Notes: a model not told the origin generated them from the sequence alone. DNA of 64,000 nt from Dyella ginsengisoli LA-4 (GCF_000334915.1 NZ_AMSF01000037.1:62001-126000), one strand, 5' to 3'. Positions 26,036-37,060 are shown, numbered from the stretch's first letter. Program-made: numbers and translations.

Positions 26036-26925
26036 GCGGGTTCGAATCCGGCAAGCCGTGCGCGCTGCACGGCGGGTAGGCGTTGCCCAGGCCAGTCGGC
26101 GGCTATGCCGACCTGGCCGATGGCGCGGGCCTCGCACACCGCGGCGACGTCCACGTCGGCAAGCAGCCAGCCCGCGTCGGCGTCCAGCGCGGCCAGCACG
26201 CCCGTCTCCGGCAGGCCGCGGTCCGGTGGCACGTAGACGGCGGCGCTACCGGTGTTGACGTCCAGCGCCGGGCTCCATTCGCTGACGCCCGCGGTGACCG
26301 CACACACCACGGGCACCTGGTTCTCCAGCGCGCGGGCTTGGCCGCCGATGCGCACGCGCCAGGCACCCGCCTCGGTGTCGGTGCAGCTGGGCACCAGCAG
26401 CAGGGCCGCGCCGGCCTCGGCCTGGGCGCGTGCGAACAGCGGGAACTCGACGTCGTAGCAGATGTTGATGCCGACGCGGCCAAACTCGGTGTCGAACACC
26501 TTCAGCGCGTCACCCGGCTCGATGCAGCCGGCCTGCTTCTCGTAGCCGGTCAGGCGCAGCTTGTCCTGCTCGCCGACGCGACCGTCCGGGGCGAACAGCA
26601 GCGCGCGGTTGCGGAACGCCCCGCCCTGCCGCCGCAGGAAGCTGCCGGCCACCACATACATGCCGTGCCGGCGCGCCAGCCCGGAAAACAGCGCACGCCA
26701 ATCGGCATAGAGCCCGTCCACGGCCTCCAGCGAACGCTGCAGGTCGCCGTAGACCGCAGGGCCGAACGCATGCGCCAGCTCCAGCGCCAGGTACTCGGGC
26801 AGCACGGCGATCTGCGCCCCCTGCGCGGCGGCGCCGGCCAGCTCGCTTTCCACGCGGGCCGCGAAATCATCGAAACGCGCCGGGGCACCGATCGGCCACT
26901 GCGCCACCGCCACTTTCACGCTCAA
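26032..26925 (-). CDS. Carbon-nitrogen hydrolase (nitrilase superfamily)
   Basis: This 297-aa nitrilase-fold amidohydrolase has the Glu-Lys-Cys triad visible: Glu in AVLPEYLALE, Lys in EQDKLRLTGYE and Cys in INICYDVEFP. It hydrolyses an amide or nitrile C-N bond; the substrate is unknown. The start is the TTG at 26925 with GAGGG about 7 bp upstream inside the end of the GNAT gene; a GTG two codons later is the alternative. It is tightly packed between GNAT and folC, which suggests co-transcription. Confidence 0.85.
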   Translation of the reverse strand: MSVKVAVAQWPIGAPARFDDFAARVESELAGAAAQGAQIAVLPEYLALELAHAFGPAVYGDLQRSLEAVDGLYADWRALFSGLARRHGMYVVAGSFLRRQGGAFRNRALLFAPDGRVGEQDKLRLTGYEKQAGCIEPGDALKVFDTEFGRVGINICYDVEFPLFARAQAEAGAALLLVPSCTDTEAGAWRVRIGGQARALENQVPVVCAVTAGVSEWSPALDVNTGSAAVYVPPDRGLPETGVLAALDADAGWLLADVDVAAVCEARAIGQVGIAADWPGQRLPAVQRARLAGFEPA

Positions 26926-26928
26926 CGC

Positions 26929-27525
26929 TCAGCCCTCCAGCGGACGCAACCAGAACCGCAGCAGGTGGGGACTGGCCGCGGCGTCGCCAAGCTCCTTCCA
27001 GTCCAGCGTGCAGAACAGATCGTCCTGCCGGCGATACCCCCGCTTGATCCAGAAGGCGTCGTTGGGGCGGTAGCCGGCCGGCTTGCGCGGATCGTCATCG
27101 GCGCGCTCGACCGCACAGAACGCGGTGAGCGCGAAACCGCCCAGCCGGCGCGCGTGCGCTTCGCGTTCGTCGAAGAAGCGATGGCCCAGCCCCTGCCCGC
27201 GGTAGTCGCGCAGCAGCACCGACTCGCCGAAGTAGAACACCTCGTCCAGGGCCAGGCCCTTTTCGCGGAACGGCGCGTGGAAGGCCGGCTGGTCGTCCAG
27301 CAGCGGGATGCCGGTGGACGCGCCGACCACGGTGTCACCGTCGAGCGCCAGCACGAACACGCTGCGCGGCGAGCGCGCGTAGGCGGTCAGATACTCGCTC
27401 TCGTAGTCCGCGCTGCCCTGGTAGAGATACGGGTAGTCGCGGAAAACGGTGCTGCGCAACCGAGCGAGGTCAGCCAGGTAGGGCGCGACCGCCTTGCCGG
27501 TGCAGGTGATGGTGCGGACGGCCAT
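26929..27525 (-). CDS. GNAT family N-acetyltransferase
   Basis: This 198-aa GNAT-fold enzyme has the acetyl-CoA-binding motif LLRDYRGQGLGHRFFDERE in its central part and a final segment AFWIKRGYRRQDDLFCTLDWKE. It acetylates an unknown amine. The ATG at 27525 is 4 bp after the NTF2-like stop, and its own end carries the ribosome site of the nitrilase. In many proteobacteria a GNAT gene is paired or even fused with a nitrilase, which fits this arrangement. Confidence 0.85.
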   Translation of the reverse strand: MAVRTITCTGKAVAPYLADLARLRSTVFRDYPYLYQGSADYESEYLTAYARSPRSVFVLALDGDTVVGASTGIPLLDDQPAFHAPFREKGLALDEVFYFGESVLLRDYRGQGLGHRFFDEREAHARRLGGFALTAFCAVERADDDPRKPAGYRPNDAFWIKRGYRRQDDLFCTLDWKELGDAAASPHLLRFWLRPLEG

Positions 27526-27529
27526 CGGG

Positions 27530-27937
27530 TCAGCCGCCGGAGACCTGCGCGATCCAGTCGGCGAGGTTGTAGTAGTTGGTGACGCGGCTGATGCGCCCGT
27601 CGCGGAGGTCGAAGAACGCGCCGCCCGGCAGCACGTAGCGCTGGCCGTGCGCCGGCGGCAGGCCCTCGTCGTCGGCGAGATAGCTGCCATGCACTTCGTA
27701 TTCGGCCGCCGCGCGGGTGCCGTCGGCGGCCGCCATCACCACGATCTTCTCCAGCCGCTCGGCGTAGCAGCGGTTCATCCGCGCGAGGAAGGCGCGGAAC
27801 GCCTCGCGACCGTGCTCCCGCCCGCCCTGGTTGAGGTCGTGCGCCACGTCGTCGGTCAGGCAGGCCAGCATCGCCTCCCAGTCGCCAGCGTTGAACGCGG
27901 CGTAGTAGCGCTGGATCAGGGCGATCGCGTCGGACAT
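27530..27937 (-). CDS. SnoaL/NTF2-like protein
   Basis: This 135-aa cone-shaped alpha/beta protein of the NTF2/SnoaL ketosteroid-isomerase-like group has the N-terminal helix IALIQRYYAAFNAGDWEAMLACLTDDVAHD and later GGAFFDLRDGRISRVTNYYN. Family members bind or isomerise small hydrophobic compounds; no catalytic pair can be assigned. It is upstream of and nearly contiguous with the GNAT and nitrilase genes, forming one operon head. Confidence 0.8.
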   Translation of the reverse strand: MSDAIALIQRYYAAFNAGDWEAMLACLTDDVAHDLNQGGREHGREAFRAFLARMNRCYAERLEKIVVMAAADGTRAAAEYEVHGSYLADDEGLPPAHGQRYVLPGGAFFDLRDGRISRVTNYYNLADWIAQVSGG

Positions 27938-28003
27938 GGCGGGCGGCTCCGGGGCGTGGCGGGGGACGCGAAAGTGTAAGCCATCACCCGTTCCCGCCGC
28001 CGC

Positions 28004-28168
28004 TCAGCCAAACGGATGGATCCCGCTGGCACGCAGCGCCCAGTACATGCCGAAGGCGGTCCAGAACATCTTCTTCAGGGCCTTGCCGGCCAGCAGTGCG
28101 GCCAGCAGGCCGACCAGCAGGGGCAGATGGCGATCGAGCAGGCTGCGGGTGTCGTTGACGGTGTTCAT
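28004..28168 (-). CDS. Small 54-aa membrane protein
   Basis: This 54-aa protein contains a hydrophobic stretch (LPLLVGLLAALLAGKALKK, about residues 13-31), a second one (MFWTAFGMYWALRASG) and a short tail. It is probably an inner-membrane peptide with two helices. ATG at 28168. It lies 66 bp upstream of the NTF2-like gene and may share its transcript. No family recognised. Confidence 0.55.
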   Translation of the reverse strand: MNTVNDTRSLLDRHLPLLVGLLAALLAGKALKKMFWTAFGMYWALRASGIHPFG

Positions 28169-28275
28169 GGCTGTGCTCCCTCGCCCCGATGGGCGTGGGA
28201 GCATCATCGGCTGCCCCCCTCTCCCGTGGCAGTCGGTTCCGTCAGCCACCGCCGGTGACAACCGTCACCGCCGCA

Positions 28276-30839
<2,564 letters not shown>

Positions 30840-30840
<1 letters not shown>

Positions 30841-31259
30841 CAGGCACCCTCCCCATCGTTGAGCGCACGCAGGATCGGGCATTGCTCCGGTGCGCCGTGG
30901 CCGGGGCAGGAGGCAACCAACTCGGCCAGGCCATCGCGCACGCGCTGCAACTCGGCGATGCGTGCATCGATCGCGGCCAGGCGCTCCTCGGCACGTCGCT
31001 TCACTGCCTTCACGCCGCGCTGGCGGTCGTGGGACAAAGCCAGCAACCCGCGGATCTCCTCCAGCGTGAAACCCAGATCCTTGGCACGCCGGATGAAGCG
31101 CAACTGGGCCACCGCGCTCTCGCCATAGCTGCGGTAGCCGGAGGCACGACGAACCGGCTCAGGCAGCAGGCCTTCGCGCTCGTAGTAGCGGATGGTGTCG
31201 ATGGGAACGCCGGCGCGCCGGGCGACGGCTCCGATGGTGAGCGAGCTGTTCGTATCCAT
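30840..31259 (-). CDS. MerR-family metal regulator (CueR-like)
   Basis: This 139-aa MerR-type activator has an N-terminal helix-turn-helix ([24 protein letters not shown]), a dimerising coiled coil and a C-terminal metal loop. The loop has two cysteines, [13 protein letters not shown] (eight residues between them, against seven in E. coli CueR). It should sense Cu(I)/Ag(I) or a related soft metal and switch on itself and the adjacent ATPase. Divalent specificity (ZntR-like) cannot be excluded from the loop alone. It is first in the operon behind the operator at 31276-31298. Confidence 0.88.
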
Positions 31260-31275
31260 GGCGAAAGTCTAGACC

Positions 31276-31298
31276 CTTGATTCAGGTCCAGAGTCAAG
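31276..31298 (-). promoter_or_regulatory. MerR-type operator/promoter of the copper operon
   Basis: On the minus strand an almost perfect dyad is present. Half-site CTTGACTC, 7-bp centre, then GAATCAAG, one mismatch from symmetry. The TTGACT inside it acts as the -35, and TAGACT 20 bp later acts as the -10. The over-long 19-20 bp spacer is the hallmark of promoters twisted into activity by MerR-family regulators. It lies 17 bp upstream of the regulator ATG. Confidence 0.8.
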
Positions 31299-31351
31299 CC
31301 CGGTCGAGCCGACCGACTTGACCACTGGCTTCGCGCCCTGCGACCGGTCGA

Positions 31352-33655
31352 TCAGCTCGGCAGCAGGGGCGGGTGCTCCGGCCCGGCCTGGATCCGTGCC
31401 GGCGGTGCCAGCTCCGTCGCTTGTGCCTGCACTGCCGGCAGCGCGAGCCAGGCAGCGCTGCTCTGCGCCAGCGGCGTGCGAACCGCCTCCAGCGTGTCGA
31501 CCTGCGCCACCAGGCTCAGCGCGCGGGGCGTGCGCTCCTGCAACGCGAACGCGCGGGCGCCGTCCTCGCTCATCGCCACCGCATCCACGCGGCTGAGTCC
31601 AGCCGCATGCGAAGCCACCGCAAGATGACCGGACAGGTTGTCGCTCCGCGTGTCGGACGTGCGTCCCATCGAGGCGTCGATGTCGTGTACGTGGCCGCGG
31701 ATCTGCCGGAACATCGCATGCCCCGGATGCGACGGATCATCGAGCCGTCGCGCCGCCGGCGGAGCGACCGCGTGCTGCCGCAGCACCTGCCGCGCCTCCT
31801 GCTCCACGTTCTCGATGCGCTTGTCCATGCTGGGCAGGACGGTGGCGGACATCAGGTGTCTTTCGAATGCCTCATGCATTGCCTCGCTGCCCCCGAAGCG
31901 GGCCAGGATCGCCGAACCGAGCACGGTGGGCGCCGCAGCGGGCGCACCGCCCAGCGCGGCGCCGGCCAGCGGCGCGTGTCCAGTGACCTCGTCCACGGCG
32001 CGTCCGCCGAAGGCGATGCCCGATGCTGCCAGGTCCCCGGCCTGTATCGCTGTCCGTTGCTGGAGTGCTCCCAGCGCCGCCGCCCCCTGCCCCGTGGCGG
32101 CCGCGGCCGCCCGGACCTGGCTGCGGATGGCATCGGCATCCGCGCGGCCGTCGCGCAGACTGGCTGCCGCCCCGGAGTGCGCCTGCGCAAGCGCGCGGTC
32201 GCCTGCGGTATCGATCTGGTCCGCCTGGTGGTCCATCCACTGCCTCGCCCCATCGGGCAGTATTCGCCCGATCCCGCGAAGCACGCCGGCGTCGATCTCG
32301 GCGCCGACATCGCGCGCTTGCCCGACCGCCTCGTCCAGGCCGGCCTGCACGTGGGAGGAGGCTTCGCGCCCCTGCGCCAGCACCTCGCCGGCGACTCGCT
32401 CCCCATCCTGCAGGAAGCCACCACCCCAGCGGGTCGCCTGGTTGGCCAACGCACCGGCTCGTTCGGCGGTGGCGCGCACGCCGCTGCTCACCTGGTCCAA
32501 CCCCTGATGCACCCGGTGGCCGCCAGCGGCGATCAGCTCGCCGCCCTGCCGCCCCAGGTCGGCACCGCGCGCCGCCGCGTTGGCGGCCTCCAGCACCGGC
32601 CCGGCCAACAGGGTGAGCTCGGGCAGCGACAGCGCGTGGTTGCGGGCCACCAGCTGGCTGCCCGGATCGTTGGGATCCAGCCGGCGCATCGGTGCCAGCA
32701 GCGGCGGAACCTCACCGGCGGCCAACGGCAACTCGCGCAGCAGCTTGTCGGTATCGCCGGTGGCCACGGTGTCGACGAACGCGCGCACGGTCGCCCGCTC
32801 CGCCGTGGGGATACCGTCCATCAGGCGGTTCTCCAGCAGGTTGCGGGCCTCGGGCACCTGCCGTAGCAACCGACAGGTGTCGCGCAGCACGCCACCGAGT
32901 TCGCTCCGCTGGTTGGCGTCCATGCCGTGGATGTTGTCCTGCACGCCGTTGCTGAGCAGCTCGCCCTGCACCTGGTAGGCGGTGATGCGGTGGCTCACGT
33001 CGTACACAGCCATGTCGTGCCGCTCGGCGAACCGCAGCGCGGTATTCGGATGCAGGCCGGCGGCATTGAATGTGGTCGCCGGCCTGCCGGTGACTGCCGA
33101 GGCGGCCGAAGCCATGCCTCCGGCGAGACTGTGTCCGGTGAGCTCGAAGTCCAGACCAGCGAGCTTGAGATTTCTCGCGACGGCCATGGCGCGATCGTAG
33201 TAGTCGGTCTCCAGCCCCACCGACTGCGGGAAGTTGTTGGCGACGAAATCCTCGGCCGTAGTGTCGCGCAAGCCCGAAGGCGTCAACACCTCCCCGGACG
33301 ATCCCTTGAATGCGAGTACCGGCTTGTAGCCCGGCCCCAGCACCGACGAATCCGGAAGATAGATCTCGGCGCGAAAGCCCGAACTCTCCGGCTGCAGCTG
33401 GTCGAGCAGATCCTTGGTCGAAATACCCAGCGAGCCGGCATAGCGTACGAGCAGCTCCGGATGTTCGGAGGCCCGCAACCAGCCGTGCGGCGGCTGTCCC
33501 TCATGCCTCGCCGAGGCGTAGGCGTCGGTCGCAAGATCCGCCATCTGGCGGTCGTGGTAGAGCTTCTGAAGCCTGGTCGCTTCCGCCCGGGCGGCCGGAC
33601 TTCCGTACCGTTGCAGTTGGCCGAGCAGTGCCTCGCGTTCGCTGGCATCGGACAT
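31352..33655 (-). CDS. Predicted type IV secretion lipase effector with XVIPCD-like tail
   Basis: This is a 767-aa protein. The N-terminal third has a class-3-lipase-like alpha/beta-hydrolase core with nucleophile elbow LTGHSLAGGMAS (about residues 170-181). A long Ala/Gly/Gln-rich helical middle with no clear domain follows. At about 635-710 is the Xanthomonadales VirD4-interacting signal pattern: DDPSHPGHAMFRQIR, then GLSRVDAVAMS and ARAFALQ. Proteins with this tail are delivered by the X-T4SS into rival bacteria; a lipase would attack their membranes. ATG at 33655 behind AAGGAG. It is directly preceded by two ankyrin lipoproteins, the expected immunity partners. No secretion-machine genes are in the window. 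Confidence 0.82.
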   Translation of the reverse strand: MSDASEREALLGQLQRYGSPAARAEATRLQKLYHDRQMADLATDAYASARHEGQPPHGWLRASEHPELLVRYAGSLGISTKDLLDQLQPESSGFRAEIYLPDSSVLGPGYKPVLAFKGSSGEVLTPSGLRDTTAEDFVANNFPQSVGLETDYYDRAMAVARNLKLAGLDFELTGHSLAGGMASAASAVTGRPATTFNAAGLHPNTALRFAERHDMAVYDVSHRITAYQVQGELLSNGVQDNIHGMDANQRSELGGVLRDTCRLLRQVPEARNLLENRLMDGIPTAERATVRAFVDTVATGDTDKLLRELPLAAGEVPPLLAPMRRLDPNDPGSQLVARNHALSLPELTLLAGPVLEAANAAARGADLGRQGGELIAAGGHRVHQGLDQVSSGVRATAERAGALANQATRWGGGFLQDGERVAGEVLAQGREASSHVQAGLDEAVGQARDVGAEIDAGVLRGIGRILPDGARQWMDHQADQIDTAGDRALAQAHSGAAASLRDGRADADAIRSQVRAAAAATGQGAAALGALQQRTAIQAGDLAASGIAFGGRAVDEVTGHAPLAGAALGGAPAAAPTVLGSAILARFGGSEAMHEAFERHLMSATVLPSMDKRIENVEQEARQVLRQHAVAPPAARRLDDPSHPGHAMFRQIRGHVHDIDASMGRTSDTRSDNLSGHLAVASHAAGLSRVDAVAMSEDGARAFALQERTPRALSLVAQVDTLEAVRTPLAQSSAAWLALPAVQAQATELAPPARIQAGPEHPPLLPS

Positions 33656-33678
33656 GGATCACTCCTTGATCGCGTGTT

Positions 33679-34569
33679 TCAAAGCAGGGGGATGTCTTTT
33701 TCCTCATAGGGAAAACCAAGGTTCTTGCGCATATCGCGGTAATCCTTCGGGATCGGCGGGCGCTTGTAGCCATGGGCGAGAAACCACTGCTGGCACTTGC
33801 GCTGCCAGGTCGGGTCGTCCGGATTGCCCGGGTGCCAGAAGACGTCCTCGACGATCAGGTTGCACTTCGGCGCCGGCGGGGGTGGCTGCTTCAGCAGGTC
33901 GCCCACGGCCTCCGGATCCGCGCCATGTTGAAGCAGCCAATACGCCTGCCTGAATCCCCCACGCGAGGTGTAGTCCAACAGGATCGACGTGCCCCGACTG
34001 GTGTCATTGACGTCCGCCCCGCGCTCCACCAGCAGCTGCACGTTCTGCCACTGGTTGTGCCAGATGAACGCCTGGAACAGCAGCGGCTCGTCGTTGGCGT
34101 TGCGCGTGTTCGGATCGCCGCCGTGGTCGAGCAGCAGCTTCAGGTAGATCGGGTCCTTCTCGGTGGCCGCGAGCACCATGGCGTTGTTGTAGTCGAAGTA
34201 CGTGCCACCGCTGCCGTCGGCATAGTGCTTGGAGTGCGTTCCCGGCTTGCGTGCGTTCGGATCGGCGCCGTTGTCCAGCAAAGCCTTCAGGCCCGCCGGG
34301 TTGTGCGTGTAGATCGGCCACCCGATCAGCGGCATGCCGCTGCCGTCCACGCTAAAGTAGCGGTCCGGATCGATGTGCTCGTCCTTCATCAGGTGCCGCA
34401 CCTGCGCGGCATCGCCCTGCTCCGCCGCCAGCGCCAGCGCCTGCGCGCGCGGATCCCTGAAGTACGTGCCCAACCCGTAGCGCGAGTGGCTCGCCGGCGC
34501 GTCCGGGCCACAGCCGGCAAGCAGCAGGCTCATCAGAAGCCCGACAAGGGCAAACACGTTTCGCGACAT
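33679..34569 (-). CDS. Ankyrin-repeat lipoprotein, likely immunity protein (copy 1)
   Basis: This 296-aa protein has a lipoprotein signal (LLMSLLLAGC, Cys20) followed by about five ankyrin repeats (e.g. LALAAEQGDAAQVRHLM, LLLDHGGDPNTRN, LLVERGADVNDT, LLQHGADPEAV) and a C-terminal cap ending in FPYEEKDIPLL. The second residue after the Cys is Pro, not Asp. Immunity proteins for X-T4SS effectors are typically periplasmic lipoproteins, which fits its place 23 bp before the effector start. The ATG at 34569 is preferred over one at 34581 because GGGA sits six bases upstream only for the former. Function as immunity is inferred from context. Confidence 0.8.
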   Translation of the reverse strand: MSRNVFALVGLLMSLLLAGCGPDAPASHSRYGLGTYFRDPRAQALALAAEQGDAAQVRHLMKDEHIDPDRYFSVDGSGMPLIGWPIYTHNPAGLKALLDNGADPNARKPGTHSKHYADGSGGTYFDYNNAMVLAATEKDPIYLKLLLDHGGDPNTRNANDEPLLFQAFIWHNQWQNVQLLVERGADVNDTSRGTSILLDYTSRGGFRQAYWLLQHGADPEAVGDLLKQPPPPAPKCNLIVEDVFWHPGNPDDPTWQRKCQQWFLAHGYKRPPIPKDYRDMRKNLGFPYEEKDIPLL

Positions 34570-34655
34570 ATGCCGTCCCATGGCAGATTTCATGCCGCTC
34601 TGGTGTTCGGGCGCCCCAGGCCGCCACATCGCACCCCGGCTACTACGGTCAAAAG

Positions 34656-34679
34656 CTCTCGCTCGCTGGCATCGGACAT
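34656..34679 (-). pseudogene. 24-bp vestige of the effector start
   Basis: Between the two ankyrin genes the minus strand encodes an ATG and the next seven codons of the effector (MSDASERE). The upstream leader with the same ribosome site is also present. The sequence then diverges at once. It is a leftover of the effector 5' end carried along by duplication of the ankyrin gene. Confidence 0.75.
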
Positions 34680-34702
34680 GGATCACTCCTTGATCGCGTG
34701 TT

Positions 34703-35593
34703 TCAACGCAGGGGGATGTCTTTTTCCTCATAGGGAAAACCAAGGTCTCTGCGCATGGTGCGATACGACTCGGGCATGGGAGGCCGCTGATATCCGTGAT
34801 CGAGGAGCCAGTGCTGGCAACGGCGCTGCCACGTCGGGTCTTCGGGATTGCCGGGGTGCCAGTAGATGCTCTCTACGATGAGATTACGCTTGGGCGCGGG
34901 CGGCGCCGGTTGCTTCAGGAGCGAGCCCACTGCGTCGGGATCCGCACCATGGTCGAGCAACCAGTAAACTGCTTTGAAGTCACCCGCGCCGGCATAATCC
35001 AACAGGATCGACGTACCCCGACTGGTGTCATTGACGTCCGCCCCACGCTCCACCAGCAGCTGCACGTTCTGCCACTGGTTGTGCCAGATGAACGCCTGGA
35101 ACAGCAGCGGCTCGTCGTTGGCGTTGCGCGTGTTCGGATCGCCGCCGTGGTCGAGCAGCAGCTTCAGGTAGATCGGGTCCTTCTCGGTGGCCGCGAGCAC
35201 CATGGCGTTGTTGTAGTCGAAGTACGTGCCGCCGCTGCCGTCGGCATACTGCTTGGAGTGCGTTCCCGGCTTGCGTGCGTTCGGATCGGCGCCGTTGTCC
35301 AGCAGCGCCCTCAGGCCCGCCGGGTTGTGCGTGTAGATCGGCCACCCGATCAGCGGCATGCCGCTGCCGTCCACGCTGAAGTAGCGGTCCGGATCGATGT
35401 GCTCGTCCTTCATCAGGTGCCGCACCTGCGCGGCATCGCCCTGCTCCGCCGCCAGCGCCAGCGCCTGTGCGCGCGGATCCCTGAAGTACGTGCCCAACCC
35501 GTAGCGCGAGTGGCTCGCCGGCGTGTCCGGGCCACAGCCGGCAAGCAGCAGGCTCATCAGAAGCCCGGCAAGGGCAAACACGTTTCGCGACAT
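34703..35593 (-). CDS. Ankyrin-repeat lipoprotein, likely immunity protein (copy 2)
   Basis: This is a 296-aa paralogue of the neighbouring lipoprotein, same length, same lipobox (LLLAGC) and repeats. The first roughly 200 residues differ at only four positions. The last roughly 95 differ at about 28, including the final repeat (LLDHGADPDAV) and the cap, before reconverging on FPYEEKDIPLR. It probably protects against the adjacent effector or a related one, with specificity in the variable part. ATG at 35593 behind GGGA. It would be first in the operon ank2-ank1-effector; the promoter should lie in 35594-35763. Confidence 0.8.
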   Translation of the reverse strand: MSRNVFALAGLLMSLLLAGCGPDTPASHSRYGLGTYFRDPRAQALALAAEQGDAAQVRHLMKDEHIDPDRYFSVDGSGMPLIGWPIYTHNPAGLRALLDNGADPNARKPGTHSKQYADGSGGTYFDYNNAMVLAATEKDPIYLKLLLDHGGDPNTRNANDEPLLFQAFIWHNQWQNVQLLVERGADVNDTSRGTSILLDYAGAGDFKAVYWLLDHGADPDAVGSLLKQPAPPAPKRNLIVESIYWHPGNPEDPTWQRRCQHWLLDHGYQRPPMPESYRTMRRDLGFPYEEKDIPLR

Positions 35594-35763
35594 ATGCCGT
35601 CCCATGGCAGGTCAGAGCCGGATCCTAAGCGGGGCAAGCCCGCCGCGTCCCGACGCGGCGCGCCGGAAGTGATCTTCGTCACACGATCCTTGGCCGCGAG
35701 GCTAGCAGAAGGGCTGATCGCGCCGCTGTCGGCGCAAGCCGCGTGCGGAGACCAGGCCGCGCT

Positions 35764-36231
35764 TCAGGCGACCTCGTGCGTATAGACGATGAAGCCCAGA
35801 TGGCGCGCCACCTTGTCGTACAGGGCCCGGCCGGCGGCATTGTCGATCTGCGTCTGCCAATAGACGCGTCGCGCGCCGGCGTCGCGCGCTCGTTGATAAA
35901 CCGCCCCGATCAACTGCCGCCCGCCCCCACGACCACGCAGGTCGGTGCGGGTAAACAGGTCCTGCAGGTAGCACACCGGTTCGATGCGGGTGGTGCTGCG
36001 ATGAAACAGGTAATGCGCGATTCCGACGACCTCGCCGTCCAGCTCGGCCACCAGCGCAAACACCGGCTCGGCTGGATCCGGGAATCGATTCCAGGTGCAC
36101 GCGGTGATCGCCTCCGGCAACGCCGTCTCGCCCTCGCGGCCATAGAACGCGTTGTAGCCGTCCCAGAGCAGCCGCCACGGCGCATGGTCGGACTGGGAGA
36201 CAGGACGAATGAGCAGGGAATCGACGGTCAC
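35764..36231 (-). CDS. GNAT family N-acetyltransferase
   Basis: This 155-aa GNAT enzyme carries the acetyl-CoA motif DLFTRTDLRGRGGGRQLIGAV and the C-terminal segment RVYWQTQIDNAAGRALYDKVA typical of the family. Substrate unknown. The GTG at 36231 is preferred because GGAAG lies about 9 bp upstream; an in-frame GTG at 36264 would add 11 residues rich in proline. It stands alone between the effector locus and a small membrane-protein gene. Confidence 0.82.
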   Translation of the reverse strand: MTVDSLLIRPVSQSDHAPWRLLWDGYNAFYGREGETALPEAITACTWNRFPDPAEPVFALVAELDGEVVGIAHYLFHRSTTRIEPVCYLQDLFTRTDLRGRGGGRQLIGAVYQRARDAGARRVYWQTQIDNAAGRALYDKVARHLGFIVYTHEVA

Positions 36232-36301
36232 GGCAAACGGCTTCCGGGAGTCAGGTGGAGGCACCGAGAAAGACAGTTCCGTCGCAGTCGGCAGGCCGGG
36301 C

Positions 36302-36517
36302 TCACTCCCGGTGCCCCGACAAGCGCATCGCCAGCACGTACCACGCGGTAACCGTCGGCACGACGTAGGGAAACACGCCGTAGAAGGTATCGCTTACCGA
36401 GTGCGAACGGGCATCCACCCATACGAAGATGTGCACGCAGAACGCCAGCACCAGCACGGTGATTACCCAGCCGGTGATCGACGTGGGGCGGTACATCCAT
36501 CCCAAGGGTTTGAACAT
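36302..36517 (-). CDS. Small 71-aa two-helix membrane protein
   Basis: This 71-aa protein has two hydrophobic helices (WVITVLVLAFCVHIFVWV at about 19-36 and FPYVVPTVTAWYVLAMRL at about 48-65) and a basic end. The pattern resembles small YkvA-unrelated inner-membrane proteins found across proteobacteria; no function is known. ATG at 36517. A longer frame to 36598 adds an Arg-rich leader with no support. Confidence 0.6.
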   Translation of the reverse strand: MFKPLGWMYRPTSITGWVITVLVLAFCVHIFVWVDARSHSVSDTFYGVFPYVVPTVTAWYVLAMRLSGHRE

Positions 36518-36628
36518 GACGGCTCTCGCATGGCGCGGGTCGCCACCGATGATAGGACGGCGAGCAACAGATGCGGCGCCAAGTGGCCCGCGTGCCATCG
36601 TGATCGGACCGGCCCCCCCTCATCCGGA

Positions 36629-37060
36629 TCAGTTGATGATCTCTCCCATGCCCGCCTGGACCCGCCTCCGGAGTTCCAGAATGAACTCCGGATCGTAGAG
36701 CTCCCAACTTTCCAGCTCGCCGACGATCCTCAGAGGTTGCGCGCTTCGATAGGACCGTGTCGGATTGCCCGGGAATTTCTTGTTGGTGACGTTCGGGTCG
36801 TCTTCGAACGCACCGGTTGGCGCTACAACGTAGACCCGCGGCCTTCCCGCTCCGAGCGCCAGCTCCGCGGCGAGACCAGCCCCCTTGGGCAAGCTGGTGA
36901 AGTAGACATGGTTCATCACGACGCTCTCGTCGTAGTTGGAAGTGAACCCTGCTTTCAACATGTCGCCAACGGAGAGGTCCACCCTGGTGCCGTGATAGAA
37001 CGGCCCTCGAACCTGACCGCAGTTCTCGACGGAAACGGGAGTCCAGTCTTCTTCATGCAT
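36629..37060 (-). CDS. arr: NAD-dependent rifampin ADP-ribosyltransferase (Arr)
   Basis: This 143-aa protein, the usual length of Arr enzymes (about 140 aa), has their signatures: FYHGT (21-25), NHVYFT (50-55), RVYVVAPTGAFEDDPN (75-90) and KKFPGNPTRSYR (94-105). Arr inactivates rifampin by transferring ADP-ribose from NAD to the C23 hydroxyl. The ATG at 37060 gives the family length; a longer frame lacks support. It lies next to an integron cassette array, where arr genes are often carried. However, it has no attC of its own, so it looks like a resident chromosomal arr. Confidence 0.9.
   Translation of the reverse strand: MHEEDWTPVSVENCGQVRGPFYHGTRVDLSVGDMLKAGFTSNYDESVVMNHVYFTSLPKGAGLAAELALGAGRPRVYVVAPTGAFEDDPNVTNKKFPGNPTRSYRSAQPLRIVGELESWELYDPEFILELRRRVQAGMGEIIN

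Larger units (their letters stand above)
33656..35605. repeat. Tandem duplication of the ankyrin-gene unit (about 1.02 kb)
   Basis: Two head-to-tail copies, about 33656-34581 and 34680-35605, are offset by 1024 bp. Each contains the effector leader with ribosome site, the shared ankyrin 3' end, a diverged stretch of roughly 280 bp, and then an almost identical 5' two thirds of the ankyrin gene. Identity continues through the sequence around the start codons (CATATGCCGTCCCATGGCAG). Confidence 0.85.

Noticed and set aside
36629-37060. Arr as an integron cassette
   Set aside because: No attC-like sequence was found on either side of it.
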